NCBI GenBank assembly: GCA_037176905.1 | Contig: JBBBWG010002837.1 | Span: 1 to 32,527 of the forward strand | Direction: 5' to 3' | DNA: 32,527 nucleotides | From: Azolla pinnata | Lineage: Eukaryota > Streptophyta > Polypodiopsida > Salviniales > Salviniaceae | In this document: positions 10,014 through 21,290 of the stretch, one piece after another | How the letters are laid out: each line of letters begins with the position of its first letter | Numbering within the stretch: the first letter of the stretch is position 1 | Position numbers and translations under genes: made by a program | The notes under the pieces: model-generated | Told to the model about the DNA's origin: nothing | Database searches by the model: none | Seen by the model: the letters and a program-made list of their open reading frames with translations, nothing else

Positions 10014-13000
10014 ATGGCCGATGCTCCGATGGCCGACGTATCCGCGCCCTGCGGCCCCGACGACGACACCATCTTCAAGGCCGCCGAGTCCGGGGCCGGC
10101 GCTGACGAGCAGCTCTTCCGGGACCTCTCCTCCTCCCCTCACCTCCTGCGCCATGTTTGCTCCCTCCGAAACCATGACGCGCGCTCCCCCCTCCATGTCG
10201 CTGCAGCTTCTGGACATACACAGGTGCATCCTCCTTCTCCTCCTCCTCCTCCTCCTCGTTCTCCTTCTTTATTGTCGTAAATGCGCGGAGCCGGGCCAGC
10301 CTGTTTGTTTTAGCTCCACCGTGAATGTGGTCCCCCCTGGGGACAGCACACCATGCTGCAGGCTAGATCCCTGCCTTCCACAGTGAAAATCTTGTAATTT
10401 TTCAATGGACGAAATGCTGTCCTTCTGTGAAGGCTACTCAGGCTCAAGAGATGGCCTCAAAACCGATAGGGTTTTACGTGGAGAGAGAGAGAGATAGAAT
10501 GAGAGAAAGAGAGAGGGAGTTCGAAGCCCTATACCTTGATATGGATAGATGAGTACTTTCCTCCCCACTAGTGTCCGTTGAGGAAAGTGCTAGTGTGAGA
10601 TTGAGAAAAGATGGCCTCGATTACTGACAGGGTTTTATGTGGAGATAGATCGAGTTTGAAGCAAGAGACCTTGATCTGGATGGAAGAGTGGGCTAGTGTA
10701 CGCCGAGAAAGTAGTAGCGTGAGATTGAGATTTAATCCAAGAATGATAACAGGTGATCGAAGAGTGGTGCTGTCTGGAAAGAATTTGACAAGAACCGAGC
10801 ATGGACAGCTAAAGCCTTTCTGGTTTCCCATAGAAGAATTAGGACACAGGGGAAGGTTCCATGATCCATGATTCATGTGCTAACACTTGTTTCTTTATTG
10901 TAAAGGTAGCTACATAAACACGAACATGAAAAATTTTACCGCTTTGCAGATTGTTCGGATTCTGTGTGTGGATCCTGAAATTGTACAAGCCGTTGTAAAT
11001 GCTGGTGATGAGGAAGGATGGACTCCACTCCACTCAGCTGTTAGCATTGGCCACATTCCAGTTGTAGAAGTCCTGCTGGAAGCCGGTAAAAAGCATTCCC
11101 CAGTAAAGATTGCTGGCCTTTTGTAACGTATTTGGAAAATTACCCAGTAAAATCAACGAGAGTGTTATGAACACCACTTAACAATCAATAAAAAAAGGAT
11201 TTTTGTCATAGCATATTGTCTTTCTGTATATTCTAGAGCAATCAGTGTGTGCGTTCCTTCTCAATAACTACTTAATAGGTTTTGTCCTGATACGCACATT
11301 CTTTATAATGGAGGGAAAGGCCCTGGAGGGAAGAATTTGAGGCGCATTTATCTGTCGCCTAACCACTAATTTTTCCTTGCTCTATGCAAACTTGGACAAG
11401 AAGTATGCAATCAGATCCTCAAACAAGTTAATCTGTTCATCCAGTTACCATTACATCTGATGTGTCATTGTAGGCAGGTTAGGAATCATAACATGACTTG
11501 CTTGGCTTATGAACCAGCCAAAGGGATACACGATGGGAAATCTATAGTCTGCACAAATCACTGTCAGGACTCGTGCATGTTCTTAAATGGATCTTCAGCA
11601 GTTGTCAACATGAAAAATTGAATTAAAATAGGGATGCCCGTTAATCCACTCCATCAGACTCTATATCAGTGACATACATAATCACATAGAGAGAGGGATT
11701 TGTTGGCTCATAAATATGCTTAGCAGAATTAGCCGTATTAATATCGTTACAAACAAAAAAGTTCATACTTCGTTGATTAAGTGGAGTCATAATTACATTG
11801 AGATTCCTTTATATCATGTATGTGTAAGGATTAATTGAAACCTTCATAAAACTAAAGTTACAGTGTTCAATACTTGTCAAGCTTGTGTAATTGCATGAGA
11901 ATTGAAATTCTCAGTTGAATAGAAGAAGCAGGTGCGCACATGATATTCTGCACATTTGAGACAGAAATAGTAGGTTCTTCCTACTGGATTCTGTCTGTGA
12001 TAGCCTGTGATGCCCTTGAAAGGCATATGATCATAGACTTTCGAGCACCACTGTAGCTTAAACACTTAAAATAATGGATCCTCTTTATAGTAACTTGGAG
12101 ACTTAGGGGCACAAAGCCCAAGAGACCTAAACAACCTGCAGTTTTCATGACTGCCTGCACGATAAGGAGCAAAGCATTGGTTTCAAATTGAATTACCTGT
12201 GCTGAGATTGGTCCTGAAAGTTACAAAGTCACTATGGTGATCAATAGTTATCCTATGGTGTATATTCGCCCAAAGCATGAGTAGGTTAAATCTATGACAT
12301 CGAAATATTTGGCAAAAAAACAAGATGTAATGTTGGTATGCTGGAACTTATGAATGTTCCATCAGGCTTAACTATAGGTGCACTACCCATTTCAATGTAG
12401 CTTATGTTTCCTCACATGAACATGGCCAAAGTGGAAAAGTTTAAAGTAATATCAAGTTTCAACCAAGGATGTCAAAATGGGTCAGCCCTAGAGTGCCATG
12501 TTGGAGGAATACAGTCACTCCAGGACCCCAAGGACATGGGTCATAACTTGCACAACTCTTCACAAGAGCTTTTTCAATTTAATCAAGAAATGAAGTTTAT
12601 GCAATGATCTATGAAAACACGCTGTTCTGATGTGGTAGAGTAACGTTTAATTCTCAATTTTCTTTAGCATTTTCTTTGCGCAATGTTAGTTTTGGCCTGT
12701 TGTATGAATATCCAGTTTAGGATACCAAAAACTTTTCCTCTTCCACCTGAAAGGTGTGCATATTCAAAAGTTGGTCGAGCTATTACCCCCCTTTGAGTAG
12801 CTTGGACATCAGATTTAATCTCATGCTAGTACAATTTTGGGCCTTACAAGAAGCTTGAGACTTCTGCAACCTATCAATTTTCAAGTATTTTACTACAAAT
12901 TCCTTTGAATTGAGTAGATACTGACACAAGAAATAATTGTTGAACACTCAATCTCATGCAGTAAGTCTTTATCAAAGAACATGCGCTACCAGGCAAGTTC

Positions 13001-14239
13001 GTCCATCCATTCATTTGCAGATGAGCGTGCGTTGTGTGCTATTGTCAAATTGTGCATAATTCAAGAACTTCTGACAATTGTTGGAGATTTGGAGAATTCA
13101 TGAGCCGAATGTGATGAATTCGTGCAGAGAATATAGGGAATGAATGGAATTGTTTTTTTCACCTTTGGTAATGAGCACTTGAGATCGCAAACTACCCCTT
13201 TGGAAAGAGATTAGCTACTTTCTTGAAGGTTCATTAGGCTCATTGACCTAGAATAGTAGTAAAGTAATACTTGAGTGTCCTATGCCAGGTGTAAAATAAC
13301 CAATGTTGCACTCTCAACAGAACAATGTGCTTACCCTTTTGTGTTGGTTTGTGACTATATACTGTTGAACTCTTGTCTCCCTTGTTCGTCATTTGTTTCT
13401 GTTCATTAGTCCTTTTAGAGCATCTGAAAGAATTGGGACACTTGAAGTTCATCTTAAAGGCTGTCTTCATAGTCGTGTAAGGCCATTACTGGTTTCCTAT
13501 GCCAACTCTCCAACACACAGCACAATGAGCATTAGTTTCTGTTCATTAATCCTGTCAGAGGTTCTGAAAGCATTGGGAACACTTGAAGTTCATCTTAAAG
13601 GTTGCACTGCACTTGCTATTTAGATGAATTTGAAAAATTATCCTCAATAGGCTGAAGCTTCCACATTCTGGCAGGGGCTGATGTGAGTGCTGTGACTAAT
13701 GATGGTCGAACAGCCCTTCATTATGCTGCAAGTAAAGGCCGGACAAAGGTGGCAGGGATTTTGATTGAACGTGGTGCCAAAGTCAATCAGAAAGACAAGG
13801 TTGGTGTATAATAGCTGTTTAATTATGCAAGCAATGGAAACCACTCTCTACGTTTTTCAAAGGTCATTTTTCTACCTCAGTTTGGTTGCACTCCATTACA
13901 CCGTGCTGCAAGTGCTGGGCAAGCAGAAGTGTGTGAGTTGTTGATCGAGGAGGGTGCAACTGTAGATGCAGTTGACAAGACTGGGCAGACTCCTCTTATG
14001 CTGGCCACTATATGTAATGATAAGCAGGTACTATTCTCTTCCTAATCAAGGGGAAGCCTTAACACATGTATCCTTTTTATGATCAAGTTTTTGCTGGTTT
14101 TCAGATTGCATTGCTGCTCATCAGACATGGAGCTGATGTTGACATTGAAGATAAAGAAGGCTACACAGTACTCGGACGAGCCAATGATGAGATTCGCCCT
14201 TTACTCATTGATGCTGCGAAAGCAATGCTTGAAGGTTGA
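10014..14239 (+). CDS. PSMD10: Gankyrin/PSMD10 (Nas6)-type ankyrin-repeat protein, 26S proteasome assembly chaperone
   Basis: The model is join(10014..10223, 10950..11085, 13675..13799, 13881..14027, 14105..14239), 250 residues; human gankyrin is 226 and the Arabidopsis relative is about 240. The ATG lies in a strong context (GCGCCATGGCC). The N-terminus (DDDTIFKAAESG) and LRNHDARSPLHVAAASGHTQ match the plant family. Ankyrin repeats then follow with typical cores: GWTPLHSAVSIGH, GRTALHYAASKGR, GCTPLHRAASAGQ, GQTPLMLATICND and a last partial repeat (GYTVLGRANDE). The family caps the C-domain of base ATPase Rpt3 during assembly of the 19S regulatory particle in cytosol and nucleus. The protein ends KAMLEG. 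Introns 1 and 2 (0.7 and 2.6 kb) contain local duplications. The intron 3 donor, GTTGGT, is weak but keeps frame. Confidence 0.93.
10448..10735 (+). repeat. Two ~150-bp diverged tandem copies in intron 1 of the ankyrin gene
   Basis: Copy 1 (about 10448-10600) and copy 2 (about 10605-10735) share AGATGGCCTC, AGGGTTTTA.GTGGAGA, ACCTTGAT.TGGAT and a GTAGTGTGAGATTGAGA-like end. Copy 1 has an expanded GA tract. The region is non-coding. Confidence 0.7.
11086..13390 (+). other. Large intron 2 of the ankyrin gene, mostly unassigned
   Basis: Non-coding sequence between exon 2 (donor GGTAAA at 11086) and the 140-bp duplication. I see no exon, RNA gene or recognisable transposon in it, only short chance reading frames. 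Confidence 0.5.
13391..13605 (+). repeat. Two tandem copies with 140-bp period in intron 2 of the ankyrin gene
   Basis: Copies start at about 13391 and 13531. The shared part is TTTCTGTTCATTAGTCCT (or AATCCT), then TCTGAAAG.ATTGGGA, then ACACTTGAAGTTCATCTTAA and AGG. They lie just before exon 3. Confidence 0.85.
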
Positions 14240-15293
14240 CTTGTAATCCTACATTTCAGTCGCAGTTCTGGAGCAATCATAGGTTATGATCAAGGACATA
14301 CCAAAGAATCAATCCTCAGGAAGCAAGCTATACAGTGAGAATTTTGATATCACATTTTAGTATTGAACTCAGGTGGTTCCTGCAAGAATGCAGTAGCTAT
14401 GCATCTTTGGTGCTTGGTTCTTAGAACGGATGATATCAGATCATGATTTTTAACAGCAGATGATTCTGGGCATTATTTCAGAAACGTTTCAAAATGTGAC
14501 TTCAGTTGTCTAGCAAGAACTTTCCATTGATCAACCAGTCTTTATTATGGTGAAATGGCCATGCTAACTGCCTTTCATGTCTGGTAATTGGAGTTCTGTT
14601 GACTGCTCCTATCAAACTTAGGTGATTCCACCGGTAGAAACTTGAGCTTTTCAGATATGACTAAATGTTTACATCCGATTTATTGCTAAAGAGTTGGCAA
14701 TAGCTTTTCAGATCCCTCTGAATTTTTTAGGACAAGAAGAACGTGATTCAAATACCAAGAGGAGGAAAATTACCTTTTAGCATGGTCTTTTGATTCGTCA
14801 AATAGTTTGAAATGTGGAAAAGTTTTAAGAATGTATTGGTCAATTGAACGGACCCATGGCTTGGAATAATGCTATTCTTGGATGAATTTTGAGACCTATA
14901 TTTATGAGGTCAATTGAACGAACCCATGGCTTGGAATAATGCAACAATCTTAAATCAATTTGTAAAACGTAGCTATAAAGGGCTGTCGTTAATAGCAAGT
15001 GGGCCATCTTCACAAATCAGAGTGCTTATGAAACCAATTCAAGGTGGTTATGTAGTAGATCCTCCATCTCAACATCTTCTAAACCATTATAAGGGCGCCT
15101 TTTCATATGATTTGACAAGCCTCAAGGGCGGAAAAGTACTTCCAGTTTCCATTGCAAAAAACTTTTAGCTCATCACCTAAGCTCTACCAAAAGATACCGC
15201 CATAGATTATCGTTTCCAGTAATAGTTTGTGTCATTTTGCGAAATATACGGTATTATCAGTAGCAAAACCATTTCTTGTGACAAATCTTCCTG
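14240..15293. other. Convergent 3' region between the ankyrin gene and murD
   Basis: The 3' UTRs of the two convergent genes must lie here. A 35-bp near-perfect direct repeat (GGTCAATTGAACG.ACCCAT followed by GGCTTGGAATAATGC) occurs at 14838-14872 and 14908-14942. An 84-codon frame at about 14914-15168 has no family resemblance that I can see and was not called. Confidence 0.6.
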
Positions 15294-18200
15294 TTACTGT
15301 GGGTTTTCTTGTGGTTTTGATTGTTTGGCTATTGCCGAGAAGGTTTGTCCTCTATGCTCAAAGTTCCGGAATTCATCAAAGCTTGCACAACCAGGACTGA
15401 GCAGGATAGCATCCCCTGCAATCCACCACATGACAATTTATGCACTGATCTCAAAATCTGTGTAGCTAATCCCTAAGATCTTGTTTACATATGATAGAGC
15501 GAGCTTTGCAGCATCCAACCTCGGTGTGCAAAACCTTCAGCTATTTTGATTGCCTCCACCAATCCCTTGCTCTGCACACATGGTATTAGTAGCCCTTCTT
15601 CTTCCAGATCCTTCTTTATCTGTTCTCCAGAAGCTCCAAACTGTGAAATTCAATCCCCAACACAATCACAGAATCAGAAACCGAATCTTCCTTCAAAAGA
15701 AACAGGGGAAATATGTCTTATCACCTACCGTAACAACAGCTCTATGATACCGCAATGAGTGCGCAAGCTTATTGAACCCAATATTGCCTTGTTTGTCCAG
15801 AACCTGCAACAAAAAGGTAGACACATGAAAGCTTGAGCAGGTGGAAAACTGGAACGGATATTTCACATCAACCATACTACAGACTTCCAACATCAGAGAA
15901 TAATTTGCTTGTGTTTTCCAACAACGCGAAACATGAAAAATAACATGTTATGTTGCTATAGACCTTGGCAACTCCGCCGAGAAGCACGACAGCACGCCGC
16001 TGTGAGAGGCCTTTCAGCCCTGCATATGTTGACTCCACATTTGTTGCCTTGCTATCATTTACCCAAAGCACATCATTGGTATCAAGGAAGACTGGGAAAA
16101 GCATGAAGAAAGTTAATTAATAGAGTAAGACGTAAATGGTAGGGACTACATGCATAGAAGTGCCAGATGAAACACGTTTAACGTCACGCCTCTAATTTGA
16201 TTAGAAAGTACTGTGGAACATCTAGAACCAATTTTGAGTGTATAAAATGATGTTAAAGGCATCTTAATACTATGCTTCGTATCCTAACGATCGAAAGTCA
16301 GCTTGATGTCATTAATATGCAGGAATTTGGGTGTGAGTTTCCCCAAAAGGGTTGCTCCCCAGCCACAAAACAACAATATATTATCCTTCAGTGATGTATG
16401 CTAGAGTCTTGCAACTGCAGATTACTCTTGAAGCATAAAAGGTGAGCAAATCCAGTATCTCCAGTAGGAATATATGTCCTTTTTCTTACACACGTCACAA
16501 GATGGATTTATCCTCAGACCTTCTTATATGGATACGTATCTTTCTAATGCACTCTGCATGGTTGATAGGGCAGCTCAGGACTTCCTCACATCAATCAGAA
16601 ATTGAGAAACGAAACTATGCACGTAAAGATATCAGACCATTACCCTTCTCCATGCGATGAGGAAGAGGCTTAAGGAATGGAATAGCATTCTGAACAATCT
16701 TTTGATTTAAGCCTATATCAAGCCCGAGCACTAATAAAGCAGCTGTTCCAGCATTCTGAGCATTATGAACACCAACAGTGTTTAAGGTAGTTAAATCTAA
16801 TTGTGCCTCTTCTGCCGTGGTAGGAACATGAATTTCAGCATATGAGCCTGTATTATCAACCTTGTGAAGAAAAAAACATCAGTTTAAAACATATAAACGC
16901 ATATGCCTGCAGCTTATTTCCATGTTAGACCGCAAATTTTAATTTATTACTCACTTGCTAAATACCTTAACACCAGGAAAATCACCAATCCAAGCTCTGG
17001 TGCCATGACCACCTGAATTTACAGCCAATTTCTCCAGGAGCTTCTCATCTGTACCATCAAAGAAGAGCTACTGAACAAAACAAAATTATATCTGTTCTAA
17101 TCAGCAGTATTTCCAAATCGTGTCTCTTTAGAACCAATGATTTTTGAAGAAACCGATCATATGTTCATAATGCCTAAACCCGCACAAGCACAATCTCTAG
17201 CATAAGCTTTCACATTTCAAACCTACATAAGTCGGACAAAGAAATTCTTACTCGATGGAATTACGGCCAACTGTGAAGAATTCATGTGTGAAAAGACCCG
17301 GCACTTGCATGCTCCATAGTTTTCTATTGTTTCGTGCCTTTCCAGATGATCTGGAGTAAGATTGAGCACCACTGCAGCCTACATGAATACATTGATGGTT
17401 TAATCATAATGCTTGAAAGTCATAAGAAAATCAAATTACAAATAGTAAAAACCATTTAAGTTCTCCAGAGAGAAGCTCACAGATGGTCGAAAATGTGTAC
17501 CGCGTATCTCCATTTGATAACTACTAACTTCAATGACAGCTACCTGCTTATAGCAATTTAAATACAAACATATTATGTATTAATCCTTACATCCTGAACA
17601 AGAATAGTCATCATAGACTTCATTTGTAATGCATTGATCAGAAAAAATAATGTTCAACCTGAAAGGGAGCCCCTTGGAGAGAGGATTGCATGCATTGCAA
17701 AGAAGCATCTGACAGAGGCACACCCAAGTTCCCCCCAGTGAAACATCCTTTCCCAGCTAGTTCTAGCATCTATTGTGAAACAGATTGGATGTGAGAAAAG
17801 ATTCCATCAACCTACTGCATGTTCATGGGGTACTCTGAACAGATAGAATACCTGTCCAGAGAAACTCGTAACAGTCGATTTACCATTAGTTCCAGTCACA
17901 GCAATCATCTTAACTTCTTTGGGAATCTTTTCCGAAGCGAATTCCAGCTCTGACACAACAGGGTGGCCCTGTTTCATTTGTATAAAACTTTTATAATCCT
18001 CTCTACTAAGATTTTAGTAATTTTCCTTATCAATATCACTACCTTATGTATTAGATCTTCGAGATTATTGCTCTTAATTGGCACCCCTGGAGATACAACT
18101 ATTCTTTCGGCATTATATAAGTGAGATTGATCATATTGCCCAAACTCCAGTTTCAACCGACCATTGTTCTCCCATGATAGAAGAGGATCATCCTGTGAAA

Positions 18201-19938
18201 TGCAAAAACATAATTCAAGATGCATGACTCATTAAATTTGGATATCAAGTATGTCAGCAGATATGTATGAAGTGAAATGGAGAAATTTCTTTCCCAACAT
18301 TTAGCGGTTAAGCAAAAACGCCAAAGTTTGTAATGCATCTGTACAGTGTAACACAACCATTAACATTTTATGCCCTCCAAATAATTTACTAGTACATATT
18401 CAAACACATGCCTTGAAATCACCTCCTGAGGGACAGAAAATAAGACACATACTACAGATAACCCGTAAAAGCAAATTCCTTTCATCAGCAATGTGTCAGG
18501 ATTATGAGTATTTGCTAGAATGAATTTGAAAATCTTCGATATGAAATGCAAAACAGCAATACGTTGACCAAATTTGGGGATACTAAATCAGACACATTGA
18601 TAATCAATCAATAAATGGGAATGCTCCAAGCTCAGATCCAACCAGTCGTGTCCAAGACAGTAAGATGAACAGACAAGGACAACAGCAGTGACACCAAAAA
18701 CTGGCTAGTAGCTAAATATGGATGAGGAAAAGAGACAGCAATTTACCAATTCTTGCAAGGCTTTACTAGGTTCCCAAAGCTCCTTAAAGAGAAGAAACCA
18801 TCACTCATAACATTAGGCATACTTTGGCCTTGTCTACTCAACCACAGGACCAAAACCCATGGGAAACCAAAACAATGAAATTCAACGACCTGCTCAGTCT
18901 TCTGATTTCAGCTTTTTATGCTTTCTTCCTGCTCTAACACTTGCTCTAACACTTTCGAATCCCCCACCTAGTTTTTAGCAGCTCCTCCAAGGAGGAAACC
19001 ATTACTCAAAACATTAGTCAAGCTTTTTTTCTTTGTTTACTCGACCACAGAGCCAGACTCATGGAAAAGCAAAACAATTAAGTTTAATCAGATGTACCTG
19101 ATTTCGGGGTTTTTTATACTTTTTTTCTGTTGTACCTTTTAAAAATCCCTCACCTAGATTTGAAGAGCTCCTCACAAGGACAATCGTAACATTAGGCATG
19201 CCTTTTTCTTATCCACTAAACAACTAAACAGAACTCCTGGAAAATCAAAATAGTGACATTATTTTATGCTTTCTGTTCTATCACTTGGAAACTCTCATCA
19301 ACAGGACTACGAAGATTTTTTTTGCGATGATCATGTCCAATGAGTCATACTGCGCTATTGTGGAAATTAATATACTATCATTCTTCGTAGATTATTTAGG
19401 CCGATTGAAGAAACAAAGTTACCATTTCATTTCCATGAATTATTTTGGGCTATGTGTTAACTTTGTACCTTATATAACCGATACATGCATGTCTTCCTCG
19501 ATAACATTAGGCAAGGAGGCATCATCATGGTCATGTCCATGAAAATCTAAGGAATCCCTAGGCCAGCTCCAAGAATAGAATCTATGTACAAATGGATAAA
19601 GAAAAAACCTGAAAGTGCTGACTCTTCTTGTTATTGTCTATGCCAACAACATAAGCACCTCGAGCAAGGGCAAGCTTGACTGCTGCTCTTCCAGATAATC
19701 CAAGGCCCAACACCTACAATGTAATCTCTAACAATAAACGCATTGCATTCACCCCAAATACATGTATGTATTTTCCAGGACCATGTATACCCATTAAAGC
19801 AATGGGACAGTAAACACTAGCAAATATTATGACGGAGCTTCCAAATATCTTGCAAATGCCCACATACTACAGAATACAACAAAAGGACGCCCACAAACCC
19901 ATGATTTCTCTGCTTGAACTGATGCAATGCAATGCAAG

Positions 19939-19972
<34 letters not shown>

Positions 19973-20915
19973 GCGTATGCATACATGTACAAAATAAGGA
20001 TATATATATATATGGTGTATGTATAAGTGAAAATTGATTGTACGCACGTGCACATACATGAGTTGCATATTGCACATGTGCACAAGCGCAAACCCAAAGT
20101 TGGATACAGTACAGATGTATGAACAATTTGACCTAATTGCACGTATTTATACATGTATCCATATGCAAGGAAATATGCATGTAAGAGTGCGGGTATGTAT
20201 GCATGGATACATGTGGGCATGCATGCATGCAGGTATTTGTAAGTCTATTGCAATTATGGACGTACCTACGTATTTACGTATATGCAGGGATGTGTGTGTG
20301 TGTCATGCAATGTACGCATGCATGCATCCATACATGTACGTATGCATGTCTATAGACATACATCCATGGATGTATAAGGTGACACCATGTACGCATATCT
20401 ACAGACCTACATGCATGGATGTACAATGTCACAGTATGAAATGTTACATGCACAATGTGACAACATGTTGCATGCATGGATGTATAAGGTGACACCATGT
20501 ACGCATATCTACAGACCTACATGTATGGATATACAATGTGACAGTATGAAATGTTACATGCACAATGTGACAACATGTTGCATGCATGGATGTACGAGTG
20601 TAGACACAACATACATGGCGTCACGGGAGCATATGCATGCACGACTGATAGAGACAACAGATATGGTGTCACATTATGCATACATCCATGTGTGGATAGC
20701 CATGGCATGCCATTTGCCTTGCCTGGAATGTTTCCATGGCACCTGTTCGTGTACGAATGTGGTTTTTTGGGCTTACTTACCGTCACTAATTTGCCTTCCA
20801 GGTCCTTGTCTGCATCTAGCACGACGGCCCGAGCCGGGGAGAAGCGGGCCGGAGGGAGATGAGAGGCAGGAAGCAGCGGTGGTGTGGAGTGCCTGCATCC
20901 TGGATAGAGCCTCAT
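15294..20915 (-). CDS. murD: UDP-N-acetylmuramoyl-L-alanine:D-glutamate ligase (MurD), plastid peptidoglycan synthesis
   Basis: The model has 14 exons, complement(join(15294..15415, 15535..15640, 15729..15803, 15964..16091, 16644..16860, 16966..17048, 17252..17378, 17481..17543, 17659..17769, 17852..17968, 18043..18192, 18747..18782, 19609..19713, 20781..20915)), giving 524 residues. An in-frame stop precedes the ATG at 20915. Residues 1 to about 35 are Arg/Ser/Pro-rich like a transit peptide. The Mur-ligase order follows: VLGLGLSG (46-53), ATP loop GTNGKST (168-174), GGNLGVPL (193-200), EVSSYQME (223-230), [11 protein letters not shown] (244-254), and K264, the counterpart of the carbamylated lysine. 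[10 protein letters not shown] (341-350), PHRME (376-380), NDSKATN (393-399), LLGGVAK and [12 protein letters not shown] (489-500) complete it. The enzyme adds D-Glu to UDP-MurNAc-L-Ala. E. coli MurD is 438 residues; the transit peptide accounts for part of the difference. Introns rule out bacterial contamination. Confidence 0.95.
18775..19530. repeat. Three to four ~200-bp diverged tandem copies in murD intron 2, starting at exon 3
   Basis: Copies begin at about 18779 (AGCTCCTTAAAGAGAAGAAA), 18981 (AGCTCCTCCAAGGAGGAAAC) and 19168 (AGCTCCTCACAAGGACAATC). A fragment lies at about 19501 (ATAACATTAGGCAAGGAGGC). Each continues with ACATTAGGCAT- or ACATTAGTCA-like sequence, a C/T-rich stretch ending in .CTA.TC.ACCACAG, and a TTTTATGCTTTCT-like stretch. 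The first copy overlaps the 5' end and splice acceptor of the 36-nt exon 3 (18747-18782). Confidence 0.75.
19940..19972. repeat. (AC)n microsatellite in murD intron 1
   Basis: An AC run of about 15 units, followed by GCGCGTATGCATACATGTAC and a TATATA tract. Confidence 0.95.
20365..20600. repeat. 110-bp tandem repeat in murD intron 1
   Basis: Two nearly identical 110-bp copies (20365-20474 and 20475-20584) and the start of a third begin with CATGGATGTA. They are rich in CATGCATG palindromes. The wider segment, about 20040-20700, is full of ATGCATGCATG and TACATG motifs, which keeps several frames open by chance. Confidence 0.9.
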
Positions 20916-20968
20916 TCCAAGCAGTACTACAGCGATGCTTCTTCTGTATCTGGCTCATCTTTGGATGG

Positions 20969-21290
20969 AAATGGGCAGAGCAAATGGGCAAAATCAAATG
21001 GGCAAAACGGGCGGATCAAATGGGCAAAATGGGCAGATCAAATGGGCAAAATGGGGAGATCAATTGGGCAAAATGGGCAGATCAATTGGGCAAAATGGGC
21101 AGATCAATTGAGAAAAATGGGCAGATCAATTGAGCAAAATGATTAGAACAATTGGGCAGATCAATTGAGCAAAATGATTAGATCAATTGGGTAGATCAAT
21201 TGGGCAAAATGCGTAGCGAGCAATGGGCAATGGTCAATGATGGGCAAAAAATGGCCAATGGATAGAATGGTCAATGGGCAGATGGGCAGC
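20969..21290. repeat. 22-bp minisatellite in the murD promoter/5' UTR region
   Basis: The unit GGGCAGATCAATTGGGCAAAAT and variants (such as GATTAGATCAATTGAGCAAA) repeat about 14 times. The array starts about 55 bp upstream of the murD ATG on the minus strand, so it forms the leader or core promoter region. Long frames across it only translate the repeat. Confidence 0.9.

Noticed and set aside
9802-10078. Lys-rich, Arg-rich and Ser-rich frames
   Set aside because: They are translations of the CTT/CTTT microsatellites.
14914-15168. 84-codon plus-strand frame in the convergent region
   Set aside because: It overlaps likely 3' UTRs, begins within a short direct repeat, and matches no family I recognise.
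15294-20915. murD as bacterial contamination or recent bacterial transfer
   Set aside because: Fourteen exons with in-frame GT-AG introns and a transit-like N-terminus show a resident nuclear gene.
20387-21133. A 248-codon plus-strand frame upstream of and across murD exon 1
   Set aside because: It is made of the 110-bp and 22-bp repeats and the antisense of murD exon 1; no conserved domain.
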